The notes: a model not told the origin generated them from the sequence alone. A stretch of 64,000 nucleotides of DNA from Diplonema japonicum (GCA_964019335.1 OZ025734.1:124001-188000), one strand, 5' to 3'; positions 12,391 to 23,302 are shown, counted from the first letter of the stretch. Made by a program: numbers and translations.

Positions 12391-12703
12391 CCTTAATCTT
12401 ATTCGTAGAGAAAAAAAAAAGGAAAAAAGAAAAACGGAAAAAAAAAAAAAAAGAGAAATAATAATAATAATAAAAAAAGTGTATTAACCCACCCAACTCC
12501 TACATCTGAGGGGAATCTTTTTTTTTTTTTTTTTTCTTCTTCTTTTTTCTCTCTCTTTTTTTTTCCCCCCTCCTTTTTTTCTTTTCCTGGATTCAGAATA
12601 CAAAAAAAAAAATAGGAAATCGAGTCGGTGAAATATAAAAATATCATACAAAAAAACTTTTTTTTTTTTTTTTTTTTTTGAGATTCACAAATTAAGGTGC
12701 CTC

Positions 12704-13618
12704 TCAAAGTCCCTTGAGGACTCTTTTCAACCTGCGACCCATTTTTTTAAGAATCGTTTCGTGTTTGGTCAAAGACACCCCCTTGTCCCCGGCAAGCCAG
12801 GGGTGGGACAACACCTCTTTCGTGGTGGGCCTTTGCGAAGGGTCAGAGCTGAACAAAGAGTACAACAACTGCCGAACCGACGGCGACAATCCTTGCGGAA
12901 ACTCAGGATACCTATGACAATTAGAACTGTGAAGCTCTTTTCGAGAAAAGGGCAACCTCCCTGTCAGCATTGTGTACAGCACAACCCCGGACGACCACAT
13001 GTCAATGGCGAAAAAATCCATGTCGCTCCCTGAAGCTGTCGTTACACCTTGTTTAAATTTAGAATAGCATTCGGGAGGCAAATATTCACCTGTTCCAGCA
13101 CCGACAGCAAGCTGTTCATCTCTAATGTGAGACCTCGCAAAACCAAAATCCGATAGTTTTGAAACCCCATTGTGGGAAATCAGAATGTTATCAGGCTTGA
13201 TGTCACGGTGAACAATTCCAGCAGCATGGCACGCGTGAAGACCTGAGATAAGCTCAAGGAACCTCGTCTTTGCCTTGCTCTCGGAGAATTGCTCGTTGCA
13301 GAGAATCTCATCCAGGAGCGTGGTCTTGCAGAGCTCCATGATAAGGTACCTGTTGTTGCTGGTTTGGACGTCATCTTGAATGCCCATTACGTGGGTGTGC
13401 TTCACGCTTTTCTGCGTTTTTACCTCGTTGAGGAGGTCCTCTGACATCCCGCCTTTCTCGTAGTCCGCCTTGCAGCAAACTTTAACGGCTACTCTGTCAC
13501 CCGTTGCGCTGTCCATGGCCACGTGTACCGTGCTGAAGGCACCGTTGCCTATCTGTTCACCGATTATGTACTTCCCCACCTTTTTTAAGCGTGGGCTGTC
13601 CTGATTGCATACACACAT
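12704..13618 (-). CDS. Ser/Thr protein kinase, CAMK-like, single catalytic domain
   Basis: 304 aa, one exon, preceded by an 18-nt A-run. All catalytic motifs are present: Gly loop IGNGAFSTVHVA (about 20-31), VAVKV lysine, C-helix Glu in LLNEVK, catalytic loop VHRDIKPDN, DFG in KLSDFGFA, EYLPPE in place of APE, DMWSSGVVLY, and the subdomain XI RPTTKEVLSHPWL. The domain fills the protein, leaving only a basic tail (KKMGRRLKRVLKG). Layout and the HPW ending fit the CAMK/CHK1/SnRK group. It should be active; substrate unknown. Confidence 0.9.
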   Translation of the reverse strand: MCVCNQDSPRLKKVGKYIIGEQIGNGAFSTVHVAMDSATGDRVAVKVCCKADYEKGGMSEDLLNEVKTQKSVKHTHVMGIQDDVQTSNNRYLIMELCKTTLLDEILCNEQFSESKAKTRFLELISGLHACHAAGIVHRDIKPDNILISHNGVSKLSDFGFARSHIRDEQLAVGAGTGEYLPPECYSKFKQGVTTASGSDMDFFAIDMWSSGVVLYTMLTGRLPFSRKELHSSNCHRYPEFPQGLSPSVRQLLYSLFSSDPSQRPTTKEVLSHPWLAGDKGVSLTKHETILKKMGRRLKRVLKGL

Positions 13619-14465
13619 CTTTTTTTTTTTTTTTTTTTGTCTTTATCAAAAAGAAAACCCCCCCAACTTTTTTTTTTTTAAAAAAAAAAAAGGTAATTTT
13701 GGTTGTGGTAGTGAGAAAAATGAAAAAAAAAAGCACGTTTGAAGAATCAAATAAAAAATAAAAAAAGAGGGGGGGGTAAAGGGAAGGGGTGAGAAAAGAA
13801 GGGGAAAACCGAACTGTGAGAGAAGTTTTCTTTTCCTTTTTTTTTTTTTTTTTCTTTTTTAAAACTACAGTATTTATTTACTTCCAAGCTGCTTTTTCAA
13901 GGTCGCTTACGCGCAAGAGGCCCAGAAGACCGGGCTTTGTGGGACCTGAGGGGTGACGGTGTCCTTGCTAGACCCAAGCATGATCACCCCATGGAAGAGG
14001 ATTTTGGATAGAGACACCCTCTAAAGTTGGCCTCACCTCAGGTTCAAGATGGTGTAATAATTTCATTTTTCGAAAGCAGCTTAGTCAGTAAATAAAAAAT
14101 CAGATAGATTTTCACTTGTGGGGACGCTTCTTAAGAGACCCCACAAGTGAAATCAGGTAATCTGATTTTTTTTTTTCTTCTTCCCCACAAAATAAAAGTT
14201 ATTTTGTACGCAATATGGAACGAAAAATACTTGGATCGGAGTATAAAAATGTTTGGTAATTGGAACCTTTTTTCCGGGGGAAAAAAAATAGGGATTCTTA
14301 TCTTATATTTGTCCACCCTGCTGCAAAGAAACGGGCGGCACCACAGGTTAGAATCTCATTCCAATCTGTCGCGGGGCTACGGGGGGGAGGGGGCAAAAGC
14401 TAAAATACGAAATTAATTCTTGTGCCGAATACCGAATAAATAAATATGGAACAAAACGGCAAAGG

Positions 14466-14501
<36 letters not shown>

Positions 14502-14632
14502 TCGAGTTTTTTTTGAAACTTCTTTTTTTTTTCCTGTTCCATATCAGCACTTTTTTTTTTTTGTTCTTCTTTCCCCTCCCCCCCCCCCCCCCCCCCCCCT
14601 CGTACACTATCACACTTTTTTTTTTTTTTCCA
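13619..14632. other. Spacer with homopolymers and one foldback element
   Basis: No reading frame of interest. It holds poly-A/T and poly-C runs, a 76-bp inverted-repeat hairpin at 14095-14170, and a unique stretch at 13880-14060 with no coding signal. Confidence 0.6.
14095..14170. repeat. Foldback (MITE-like) element, near-perfect hairpin
   Basis: The left arm AATCAGATAGATTTTCACTT then GTGGGG is matched by the right arm CCCCAC then AAGTGAAATCAGGTAATCTG. The stem is about 28-30 bp with two small mismatches and a 15-nt loop (ACGCTTCTTAAGAGA). The perfect core CACTTGTGGGG/CCCCACAAGTG makes it a strong structural signal: a MITE or hairpin RNA precursor. Confidence 0.6.
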
Positions 14633-15639
14633 TCACCACTCTTCCTCCTTTTGCTCCTCGACATGTGTTTCAGCAGGCGGTAACACAGCGGGTGCTTCCT
14701 CCGCCACTTCACCGCCGGAGTGGGGCTTACCGCGGTAGGTGTTGTTGCTCCTGGGCTTCCCGCCTTTCTTACGCCCGCCTTTCGAGCCTTTTCCTCCCTT
14801 TCGGTCACCGTCTGCGTCCTTGTCCTTGCCGGCACCTTTACCGCCTTTTTTCTTCTTGGAATCTAAATATTCTCTGACGTCCTGCCCGTCGGGGAGGAGA
14901 AGGCCGAGCTCCTCACGGAGTTCGGCGTTGATTTGTTCCAATTCTTCAATTTCGTGTGTGCGTTCTTCGATTTGTTCCGTCAGCCTGGGGATGTCTAGTT
15001 CCGCGTCGTGTTGCTTTTTCGCTAGAGTGTCGGCCTGCTTTTGGAGGATCCTTGTTTGTTTTTCTACAGAGTTGACATGTTGAGTGGCTTCCTTGAAGCT
15101 GTTTTCAGCTTCCTGGGCAGCAAGCGTTAGCGCGTCTTTCCCTGCCTCCATGGATGAGGTTTCTTTTCTCAGTTTTTCGTGCATGGCCGCTTGTTGGGCT
15201 TTTAGTTCGGCCGTCTCTTTCTTTAGTTTTGCTACCTGTTCGCTGCTCATTTTGATCTTCTCCTGGATCTTTTTTTTGTCCTTTGCGATTTTTCGCTTCC
15301 ATTCCTCGTGTTTCGTTTGCAGCATTTCCAGCTCTGTTTCAGCCTTCTCCCTCTCGGCCGATACTTTTTCGTACTTTTTCTGCCAGTCTTTCAGGTCTTT
15401 TTCTTGGTCCTTTTTTTTTTTTTGTTGTTGTTGTTTTGTGGGTTTTATACCTTTTTCGTCTTGGTTACGAAGGATACTTTCGCCGTCGGTTTCTTTGCCT
15501 CTGTTTTGTTGCTCGACTTGGAATTTCTTATGCTCACGTCCACGTCCTCCGCGGTCTTCCTGCCGTTCCAGTGGACCGCCACCGCCACACCTGCCCACAC
15601 CACGTTGCTGAGAAACAGGGCGCCTAGCTGGGCATCCAT
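14633..15639 (-). CDS. Membrane-anchored long coiled-coil protein with basic/acidic tail
   Basis: Exons 15639-15451 and 15409-14633, phase-0 join over a 41-nt intron (15410-15450, GTATAAAACC...AAAG); 321 aa. The N-terminus MDAQLGALFLSNVVWAGVAV is a signal-anchor-like hydrophobic segment. Exon 2 is almost all charged coiled coil to about residue 240 (heptads such as AELKAQQAAMHEKL). A Gly/Lys-rich basic stretch and an acidic end (EEQKEEEW) follow. A frame starting at a GTG at 15598 is an artefact of ignoring the intron; the ATG at 15639 gives a sensible N-terminus. Probably a tether or scaffold; no orthologue recognised. Confidence 0.75.
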
Positions 15640-15766
15640 TGTTCTTTTTTTCCCCCTCTAAATATTTTTATTTTTTTTTTTTTCCCGGCAGACGTATTTT
15701 TTTTCTAAAAAAAAAAAAAAAAGAATCTATACAAAAAAAAGATACACAATTAACCGAACTTCTTTT

Positions 15767-15932
15767 TTATTCGCTAAACAGAATATTGCTCAGATTCGAC
15801 TTCCATTGCGTCTCGCGTGCCTTCTCCCTGTCCTCCCAGTCCTTGCAGAGTGCAGACCATTCCGACTCCCTCTCAGCCGCCTCTGAGAGCTTTACGTCTG
15901 CAGCCTCTTGGACCCGACGGGCCTCCATGGTA

Positions 15933-15966
<34 letters not shown>

Positions 15967-16979
15967 CAAAAAAAAAACAATACCACTCTGTTCTCCCGTC
16001 GCAAGGACTGCACCTCATCGCTGCCCAGACGGGGTGTCGAAGGTGGCGATCCACGAAAACGTATTTTTCTAGGAGAGATGCTACCCAATCGATCTTGCGC
16101 CGGATCCGGGCTCCGGACCTGCCCCGTTGCACTACATGACTTCTGAAGTTGAGTGCAGTCGGCAGCTGCAGCATCAAGAACACCGACAAGGGAACGGGCC
16201 TCTGCGGTGAGCCGCTCTGTGATGGAATTCCATGTTTTGAGATCCTGCGTGAGCTCAAGGGATTCCTCTGATAAGGCAGCTTGATGTTTCGCTAGCGAAG
16301 CTGATTTTGCGGATATTTCTTTTCGTCGCATGCGGACCTGTCGGATCGCATCTTCTAGCTCCTTGATCCTCGCCACGCATCCTTCGTGGGATTTGTTCAA
16401 ATTCTCCAGTTCTGCCTGTCTAAGACTGCAATCCAAGCTTTTTCGCTCCAGTTTTTGTGTTGATTCAGATATTTTAAAAGTGGTCGTGTTGCACACACCA
16501 CGCAGAAGGGTGTGCTTGGCATCGAGGTTCTCCTTGTGGGTGTTCACCACTGCTAGGTCAGATGCTGTTTGCAGAGCTTGTTCGTCGGCTTGTTTCTTTC
16601 CCGCTGCCATGTCTTCAATTTGTTTTTTAAGCTTTTGTTTAGCTGTTTGGCTGTTGATATATAGCGTTTCGACCTTTTGCCTGTACTGTTCACCTGAAGT
16701 TTGTAATTGTTGGACCCGCCAGTGAAGCATTTTGTTCTCGTTTTCTAAGCCGCCGTCTCCTTCCGGTGGGGAGGAGAAGCTGTTAAACGTCACGGTGTTG
16801 GTAACGACGCCGCCTCGTGGGGGACTTGCCGACACGCTGCGTCTTTCCTTCACCTCGGTGCTGGGTTCCCTTCGGCCTCCCTTCGACGCCTTCGCCTTGC
16901 GTAGCGCAGCACCATTCCTCGTGCTGTTGATGGGGTGGCTTGGGTTCGTGTGGAGCACAGTCTGCCGTGACCCTCCCAT
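15767..16979 (-). CDS. Coiled-coil protein of unknown function
   Basis: Exons 16979-15984 and 15934-15767, phase-0 join over a 49-nt intron (15935-15983) consisting almost wholly of GTATTG, ten Ts and about thirty As; 387 aa. Splicing turns a frame ending in poly-Phe into a continuous coiled coil: ...LRRENRV joined to LTMEARRVQEAADV. Residues 1-80 are basic and Ser/Pro-rich; 80-270 and 320-387 are coiled coil; a Ser-Pro linker lies between (SPRKIRF, GSPPSTPR). Possibly cytoskeletal. The neighbour at 14633-15639 is also coiled-coil, but they share no visible similarity. Confidence 0.75.
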
Positions 16980-17175
16980 GTTGTTCCCCCCCCGCCCCCT
17001 GATATTTCTTTGTTATCCCCATAAAAAAAAAAAAAACAAAGAAAATAAGAAAACCTCCACACTCTGCCTAAAAAAGATGGGGGGGGAGGGGGGGGAGTAG
17101 ACGAGGGAATGGGGGAATACACATTTGTGAACTACTTTTGTTTTTCTTCTTTTTTTTTCTCTTTTTTTTTTTCTT

Positions 17176-17908
17176 TCAAATCGGCTCGAGGAGTTTCATC
17201 TTGTTGAGGAACTCACGTGTGTCGGGGCTGAAGCCGTCGGAATCTAAAAGGGGGTTAAAAAAAAAAAAACACACACACACCTTGCACATCATGCGCACTC
17301 CCCCTAGGTATTGGACCAATATCACCAAGGTTGAGCGAGGCCGTGACAGGGTAATTTTTGTGAGAGAAGACGCGGGGATTATGATGCGCAGTGGCACGAT
17401 GATGTTGCTGTTGTTGCTGCTGGTGTGTAAAGGCGACAGGATTATCCCCTGCGGATCCCAGGGAGTTCCCTGAGAGCCCCGAGATGTCCAACCCACTTGC
17501 CAGTGTTGTGTCGCTGAAGTCCAGCTTCCTCACTGTTTCCACCGGCTGCACAGGGGGCAGTTCTTCCCTAAGCCGGGTAACTTCTTCTTTTATGTGCAAT
17601 ATGTGCTCCTCTTTTTCCCTGCCGTTGGGAACTGGTAAGCTTTGTTCAGAAATGGGGTTATCGGTGCCTTTAACTGATAGTTTTTCAATTTTTTGGGTTA
17701 AGTCAGAGAGCTGGTCCTGAAAGAAAAAAAAGGTTTTTTTTTTGAGAAATTATTTAAAGGCAGTATACCAACACTCTTTTGTTGTGCTGTTCTTGCATCA
17801 TCACAAAGTGGTTTAGCTGTAGCTGAATCAACTGCTGCTGATTTGCCATAGAGACTAGTAATGCGTGTGCTGTGTTATTGGGGTCCTGTTCGGTGTAACT
17901 GCCAGGCT

Positions 17909-17945
<37 letters not shown>

Positions 17946-18060
17946 AAAAAAAGCAAACCTGCGGCATGTATGGAGGAACTTGTTGGTGCGGGCTGCTCCC
18001 CACACTCAAAGAAGAGCTTGGTGGTGGCGGTGGTACGTTCGTGGCATTTAGCTGCATCAT
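17176..18060 (-). CDS. Small Gln/Pro-rich coiled-coil protein, four exons
   Basis: Exons 18060-17959, 17906-17769, 17716-17281 and 17243-17176; introns of 52, 52 and 37 nt, all GT...AG, with joins that keep one frame; 744 nt, 247 aa. N-terminus MMQLNATNVPPPPP is Pro-rich; then Gln-rich helix (MANQQQLIQLQLNHFVMMQE), coiled coil (DQLSDLTQKIEKL, EVTRLREEL), a Ser/Gly region, and the C-terminus SPDTREFLNKMKLLEPI. The start is uncertain: an A-rich stretch with an AG at 18061 could be a further acceptor. No orthologue recognised. The exact frame agreement across three micro-introns is the main evidence. Confidence 0.7.
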
Positions 18061-18181
18061 CTGCTGGTCATTTTTTTTTTCTTTCTTTTTTTTTCTTCCT
18101 CTCCTCCTTTTTTTTTTTTTTTTTTGTTTCCAAGATATACCTCAAAAGAAACACAAGAAAAAAAGAAATTACTGTGAAGTG

Positions 18182-18212
<31 letters not shown>

Positions 18213-18584
18213 TGGGGCTGACAAAAAAAAAAAAAAAAAGTCCGGATGAAAAAAACTTCCGGGGCTGACAAATTTCCAGATGCCCAAAAAAAAGTTTTCC
18301 TCCCAGTGGCCTTCAGTGGCCTTCAAAAAAAGAATACCCAGACAGAAAAATTGGTAGGTCCCCGAGACTAATTCCAAAAGACGCCGAAAAATTCGGGCAT
18401 TTGTAAGTCCAGCATTTTTTTTTTCTTTTTTTTTTTCTCATTTTCACAGTGTGCCGTGCTGTCAGCGAAATGGGGGAGGAGGTTCTTTTTTTCTTCTTTT
18501 TTTTTATTTCCTTCCCTCCCCCCTCTCGTTTCTTTGAAACACAGGCAACAAAATCTTTTTGTTATCACGATGGAAAATAATAAA

Positions 18585-18680
18585 AAGAGTTGGTTGATTG
18601 TTGTTTGTGCACAGCCGGGGTTAACCTGTAGAAGGATAAGCCCAACAATGCCACCACTACTCTTTTTAGCAATAACAATT
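18585..18680 (+). repeat. Dispersed short repeat, same family as 10161-10261
   Basis: AGAGTTGGTTGATTG followed by TGCACAGCCGGGGTTAACC and TGTAGAAGGATAAGCCCAAC. A 13-nt block present at 10161-10261 is missing. It ends ACTACTCTTTTTAGCAATAA. Confidence 0.65.
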
Positions 18681-18792
18681 TATTATCAATATATTGTTTT
18701 GTGTGGTGTACAGTACGCGTTGCCAGGAACGAAAAGACTTTTGCGAAGGGGGAAGTTTTAAAATTTAAAAAAAGAAAAAAAAAAAAAAAAAA

Positions 18793-18921
18793 GAGTTCCG
18801 TGCCCGGGTTAGAAACCTGGAGAGGTTTATAACTCGTAAACACGTTGCCAACATTGCCCCCTTTTGTTCAGACAAGTCAAAGACTCGTTCTAGCAAAAAA
18901 AAAAAAAAAAAAAAAAAAAAA
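18793..18921 (+). repeat. SINE-like repeat with A-tail, copy 1 of 3
   Basis: About 100 nt starting GAGTTCCGTGCCCGGGTTAG and ending GACAAGTCAAAGACTCGTTC then TAGC, followed directly by about 27 As. Copies at 60521-60625 and 63681-63783 share the body; the 60521 copy also has an A-tail. The first 45 nt can fold, with CGTG pairing CACG. Confidence 0.6.
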
Positions 18922-19106
18922 CGGAAAGAAACTGCGTTAGACTCGAAAGATAAGAAATGTGGGGGGGGGAAAAAGAAGAAAAAAAAAAAAAAAACACTTG
19001 TCCCGTTCTGTTTTTTTTTTTCTTCAAATTTTTGAGCAACACACAATGTACTACGCCATCGTTCGGCTAGGAACAAAAAGATTTTTTTTTTTTTTACCCC
19101 ACATGG

Positions 19107-19154
<48 letters not shown>

Positions 19155-20226
19155 AGATGCTCTGATTGCTCGCGCGGGCAAGTAGTTTAAGGAGTGAATG
19201 CTATTTCACGAGCGAAACGAAACACAAGAACACAAGTGAAATCTGGCACCGATTCTTTTTTTAACTATAGATACTATATATCTTATTTAGCAGGGCCTGA
19301 TATTTCCTCTTGTACATTAGGCTTTCGGGTCACGAAACTTCTTAACGGTAACCTGCTAAAGCAACATGAAGAAGAAAAAAAAAAAAGAAAAAAAAAAGAA
19401 GGAAAGAAGGAGGGACGGTTGCTGTAATTGTTGAATTGTTTGAGCATAAACCAGCAATACAGAAGTAAGGATCAACCAAAAAAAAGGAAGCAAAGGGGGG
19501 GGGGTGAAAAAAGTACCTTCCTCTCTATTGGTGGCCGGTACCTCTAGAAAAGAGGGCCACTCACGGAAGAAAAGTAAATTCTCCTCAAGCTGGGGAAACA
19601 GAAGAAGAGACACGAAGAAATGGAAGAGGCAACAACAAAACGAAGAAAACAAAAAAAAAAAAAAAGGAAAATAAGAAAAAAAATAAGAGTCGGGTCTTTA
19701 GCATTTTTTTTTTTGTTTGTGTACACACATATCCTGAAAGTACTGCATGGGTACCACTAATCTTTCTTTTTTTTTTTTTTCTTACAAGAACTGAGCAGTA
19801 CTTGTTAAATACGGGGGGGAGGGGGAAAAATTGGAATGGCTCTTCTTTTTCTCTCTTTTTTTTTTTTTTCTTTTTTTTTCTTTTTGCAAAGTCGGGTAGG
19901 TTCTCAGAAGGGGGTAAAGTACTTTTGCAGAAAGTACAAAAACTGACCTTAAAAAGGGGAGGTACCTCGAACCCCCATATATGGGGTAGGTGGCGAAACC
20001 TAAAGTTACGCTTTATTGAAAATTAAGATTTTTTTTATTTTTTTATCTTTTCAAGAAAGATGGGGTCAAGTAAGTACCTTTACCGTTGTTTTGGTTTTTC
20101 GCTCGAGCAAATATGTGTGAGAGGCAGGAAAATGTAAAACCTTTAAAAAGCAGTGATTAACTATTTTTGCTCGGCACAAGGATGATAAGCTCTGGTCATT
20201 ATTATTTTTTTTTTTTTTTCCAACTT

Positions 20227-20259
<33 letters not shown>

Positions 20260-20471
20260 AGTCAAAACGCTTCATTTGTTTGTGTGCACCACGAGCGAGT
20301 ATTTCTACCTAATATTAGGATTACGCTGGCCAACATTTTTTTTTCTTTTTTTTCCCTCTCCCCCTTTCCATTTTCTTTTTTTTTTTTTTCGATCTTATCC
20401 CTGAGACAGGCGAGAGGGAGAAAGAAAGAAACGAGTGTCCCCCGAACAAAAAAAAAAAAAAAAAAAAAAAA

Positions 20472-21914
20472 TCACGAATCATAGAGAAGCCTAACCTCTT
20501 CCTCTGTTTCAGAAGGAAACTGTATGTTGTCCGGGGTTTCACGTCCTCCCGGGTACTTCCACACAAACCAAGCGTAGCCGCCCACTGACATCATGAACAC
20601 AACGACGAGTGCACCCTCCTCCACCCCAGACGAGATGTAAGGCGACAGTGTGAAGGAAAAAGCGGACGCCAAGCCCGACTGTAAGATAACGCTGGCAAAC
20701 GCCGGTGTTGGGTCTGTCGAGAAGTGATCAGCGAAGAGTGCTTTGTTCGTCCCTTCCCACACACCCCTGTACACTCCCGCACAGATGAACACCGCGGACA
20801 TAGCAGGCCAGGTTCCCAACGATGCCTCCACATCTCCCGTAAAATTCACGATGAAAAACACGAACACAACCACACCACCGCCCAAGTACCCAATCGCCAT
20901 GGTGTATGCTTTTGTCCCGGTTTTATTGTTTAACCATGATAACGGTGCTGCGATCCCTGCTGCGACCAGCGGTGCCATTGACGAAAAATACCCTATTTTA
21001 TCACCCCCAAGCGTGTTCTTAATTACAGTACCGGTCACGTAAGAGTTCAGAAAACCCGAGATCAGCCCGAAGAATACATTGTTGAATCCGAGTAGCGTGA
21101 CCGCAGGATCTGTTCTAAGAAGACGGATGGTGGCGGTTAGTGAACGGTGTTCATTATTTGCGTTCGGATCGTCCAGATCAGGGAGTAAAAGAAGCCCCAG
21201 TGATGACAGCAAAGACACACCTGAGAAAACAGCGTATGTTATAACCGTCGATTCATATTCAAGATGGGATGCTGAGCTGTCCGACGCCCCGCTCCCACAT
21301 TTTCCCATTAACACGTTCCCGTCCCAGTCGGACTCGCACACAACGACAAGCGAAACTGAGGATCCGATTTTCATGAGAAGCTCAAGGCTTAAATATGCCG
21401 TTGCAAAAATCGCGGAAAAAACAGAAGTGGTGTCCTCCAGAGAACGGTTCGATTCTTCGGAGTACAGCTTTGCTGAAGCAGTGAAATATCCGCCTTGAGC
21501 GGTCCATAGAAATCCCGAAGCAAGGCCGCCCATGCCTGCTCCTGTCAGGGAGACGATCCATGAGGTGGTTGTTCCTTTTCCAACGACAAGGCCGGTGAAG
21601 AGGCCTGCGACGAACATGCTGTCTAGAAGGCAGCCCCATAGTAGGGCTTGCTTGTAGCCTACCTTGGCTACAACGAGGGTGCCGCAGCACACGGCCGAGA
21701 GAGTGTACAGTGCGTAGAGGACCCCGAGGGCCCAGTCGCCTTGCGCGCCGAACTCGCTTGTTGCGAGGGGGATCATCGCCGACAGCGTGCCGTGGTTTAT
21801 CCCGAAACACACCGACATCCAAGTAAACCTCGCCAGCGTCCCCGTGAACCGCTTCCCGGTTTTCTTCCCATCGTTCCCATGCTTTTCGTAAACCCCTGTT
21901 TCTGAATCGGACAT
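20472..21914 (-). CDS. Major-facilitator membrane protein, UNC-93-like
   Basis: 480 aa, one exon, ATG at 21914 after a T/A-rich leader. After a hydrophilic N-terminus of about 30 residues there are roughly eleven hydrophobic segments in two blocks with a central hydrophilic loop (about 235-265). Motifs resembling UNC-93/DUF895 transporters include FGINHGTLSAMIPL in the first helix, ALYTLSAVCCGTLVV, GMGGLASGFLWTAQGGYF, and GVYRGVWEGTNKALFADHF in the C-half. Family members are plasma-membrane or endolysosomal regulators or transporters; substrate cannot be read. Close tail-to-head spacing to the JmjC gene (156 bp). Confidence 0.75.
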   Translation of the reverse strand: MSDSETGVYEKHGNDGKKTGKRFTGTLARFTWMSVCFGINHGTLSAMIPLATSEFGAQGDWALGVLYALYTLSAVCCGTLVVAKVGYKQALLWGCLLDSMFVAGLFTGLVVGKGTTTSWIVSLTGAGMGGLASGFLWTAQGGYFTASAKLYSEESNRSLEDTTSVFSAIFATAYLSLELLMKIGSSVSLVVVCESDWDGNVLMGKCGSGASDSSASHLEYESTVITYAVFSGVSLLSSLGLLLLPDLDDPNANNEHRSLTATIRLLRTDPAVTLLGFNNVFFGLISGFLNSYVTGTVIKNTLGGDKIGYFSSMAPLVAAGIAAPLSWLNNKTGTKAYTMAIGYLGGGVVVFVFFIVNFTGDVEASLGTWPAMSAVFICAGVYRGVWEGTNKALFADHFSTDPTPAFASVILQSGLASAFSFTLSPYISSGVEEGALVVVFMMSVGGYAWFVWKYPGGRETPDNIQFPSETEEEVRLLYDS

Positions 21915-22070
21915 ATATATTTTTTTTTTTTTTTTTTTTTTTTTATCGGTGTGCGTGCATTTAACTTACCCCCTCCCCCTTTTCCTTTTTTTTTTTTTTT
22001 TTTTGTTTTTTTTTTGTGGGGGAATGTTTTTTGACCAAAAAAAAAAAAAAAAAGGAATGGGGCGGGGCCT

Positions 22071-23045
22071 TCAGGTCCCGGGGCACAGCAATTGTTTTAA
22101 ACAAGCATGTCTTACGACCTTGCTGTAACCAGTTTTGTCTATGAAGTTGTGTGTCACAGCGATCCCGTGGGAGGTTGTGGTGACGTCGTGTGCCCACCCT
22201 TGCGGCACGAAAAGGATCTGCCCGGGCGTCAGAGTGGTGGTGATGACCGCCGCCTCCCCGGCTGTCGGGAACCTGACCGGGTCGATATTGGAGAGGTCTG
22301 CAAAACCATGATCGTCAATAAGGTGGGAGATATCAGATGGCGGAACGAATTTCCAGATTTTTTCTCCTTGTATCTGCCCCATCCAGGCATGGGTAAGACA
22401 TGGATCGATGTGCAGAGGAGTACGCACTCCTTTAGGGCCTATGAACAACCATTTGAAGTCGGGTCTATCCTCTTCCTTCATCTTGTCGAAATAGTCTGTT
22501 GCCCATTCGGGCGGGGTATAATCGTTGCTTAGGACCTTGGCGGTATCGTCAGTTCGGAAATCCCATGCTCGGAGGTAGGGAGGAGGGGTTTGTGTTCTTT
22601 CAGAGACCTCTGTTAGTTTCTCGAAACTTCTGATGAAGGTGCCGAGGGGCATTTCTTCCGTCCTGTCTTCTTTTGGTTTTACCAGTTTTCCTTTTGAAAA
22701 GCTGACGTGTACCTTGCAGTCAGAAAATCTGTTTAAGAACGTTTCTAATGTCCAATCAGACCAAGCGTTCCAGTCCTTGCACCCATTCTCCACCGTGAAT
22801 GGGCGGTTCAGTTCCATTAGTTCCCGGATGGCCTCCAGACGATGCGCATCCACTACGGGAACGTGGCGGACGTGCTCCATGCTGTTTACTATCTTCTGGT
22901 AGTGGAAGTCTTCGAGAATCATTTTTCGAGTCGCCAGGTCCCACATTCTAATCGCCCAGTTGTCCTCTGCAAAGACTACATATCTCTTGAAAAGCAGAAG
23001 GAACGTCTTCGCCGTGGTTGGGGGTGAGCTTGTATTTTCGGACAT
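22071..23045 (-). CDS. JmjC-domain Fe(II)/2-oxoglutarate oxygenase
   Basis: 324 aa, one exon. The cupin core runs about 100-305. Metal ligands are visible: H and D in TPLHIDPCLTHAW and the distal H in FVPQGWAHDV; the 2-oxoglutarate-binding Lys is in GEKIWKF. FTVENGCKDWNAWSDWTLETF matches the N-terminal helix pattern of JMJD4/JMJD6/FIH-like hydroxylases. The N-terminus FLLLFKRYVVFAEDNWAIRMWDL resembles a short F-box or WD-like lead-in, unassigned. Likely a protein hydroxylase or lysyl/arginyl oxygenase rather than a large histone demethylase, since no chromatin-reader domains are present. Confidence 0.85.
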   Translation of the reverse strand: MSENTSSPPTTAKTFLLLFKRYVVFAEDNWAIRMWDLATRKMILEDFHYQKIVNSMEHVRHVPVVDAHRLEAIRELMELNRPFTVENGCKDWNAWSDWTLETFLNRFSDCKVHVSFSKGKLVKPKEDRTEEMPLGTFIRSFEKLTEVSERTQTPPPYLRAWDFRTDDTAKVLSNDYTPPEWATDYFDKMKEEDRPDFKWLFIGPKGVRTPLHIDPCLTHAWMGQIQGEKIWKFVPPSDISHLIDDHGFADLSNIDPVRFPTAGEAAVITTTLTPGQILFVPQGWAHDVTTTSHGIAVTHNFIDKTGYSKVVRHACLKQLLCPGT

Positions 23046-23156
23046 TGTGTTCTTTTTTTTTTCTTTTTTTTTTTCTTTTTTTGAAAGAATTGTTATTTAT
23101 CTGACTCTTTTCAGTATAAAAAAAATAAAATAAATAAGACAGCAACACTTCTTTTT

Positions 23157-23198
<42 letters not shown>

Positions 23199-23199
<1 letters not shown>

Positions 23200-23302
23200 C
23201 ACTGTTGTCTCAGCTCTTTTTCGGCATCCACCAATGCCTGTATGCCCTTGGCAAACTGATTCACCTGATCTGCCTCCGTCTCGAACGTTGGTTGCGTTGC
23301 GA

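Larger units (their letters stand above)
8876..12703. other. 3.8-kb spacer dominated by homopolymer tracts
   Basis: No gene recognised. The stretch alternates A, T, C and G runs, several over 20 nt (G-run near 12242, A-run near 12338). Islands of normal complexity are two short repeat copies (9711-9800 and 10161-10261, described separately) and a GC-richer segment at 10318-10470. That segment begins with GAGTTAAAGGAG, also present at 23555, and may be a small RNA or decayed element. Confidence 0.6.
18061..20471. other. 2.4-kb spacer, homopolymers with short repeats
   Basis: Many A- and T-runs of 15-50 nt (for example 19105-19153). It carries one copy of each of two dispersed repeat families (18585-18680 and 18793-18921). 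I see no gene. Confidence 0.6.

Noticed and set aside
12260-12500. Poly-Phe or poly-Lys reading frames in many spacers
   Set aside because: These are translations of T- and A-runs without start context, domains or codon signal.
14633-15598. Coiled-coil protein starting at 15598
   Set aside because: That start is a GTG in exon 1 in the wrong frame; the ATG at 15639 plus a 41-nt intron gives a coherent protein.
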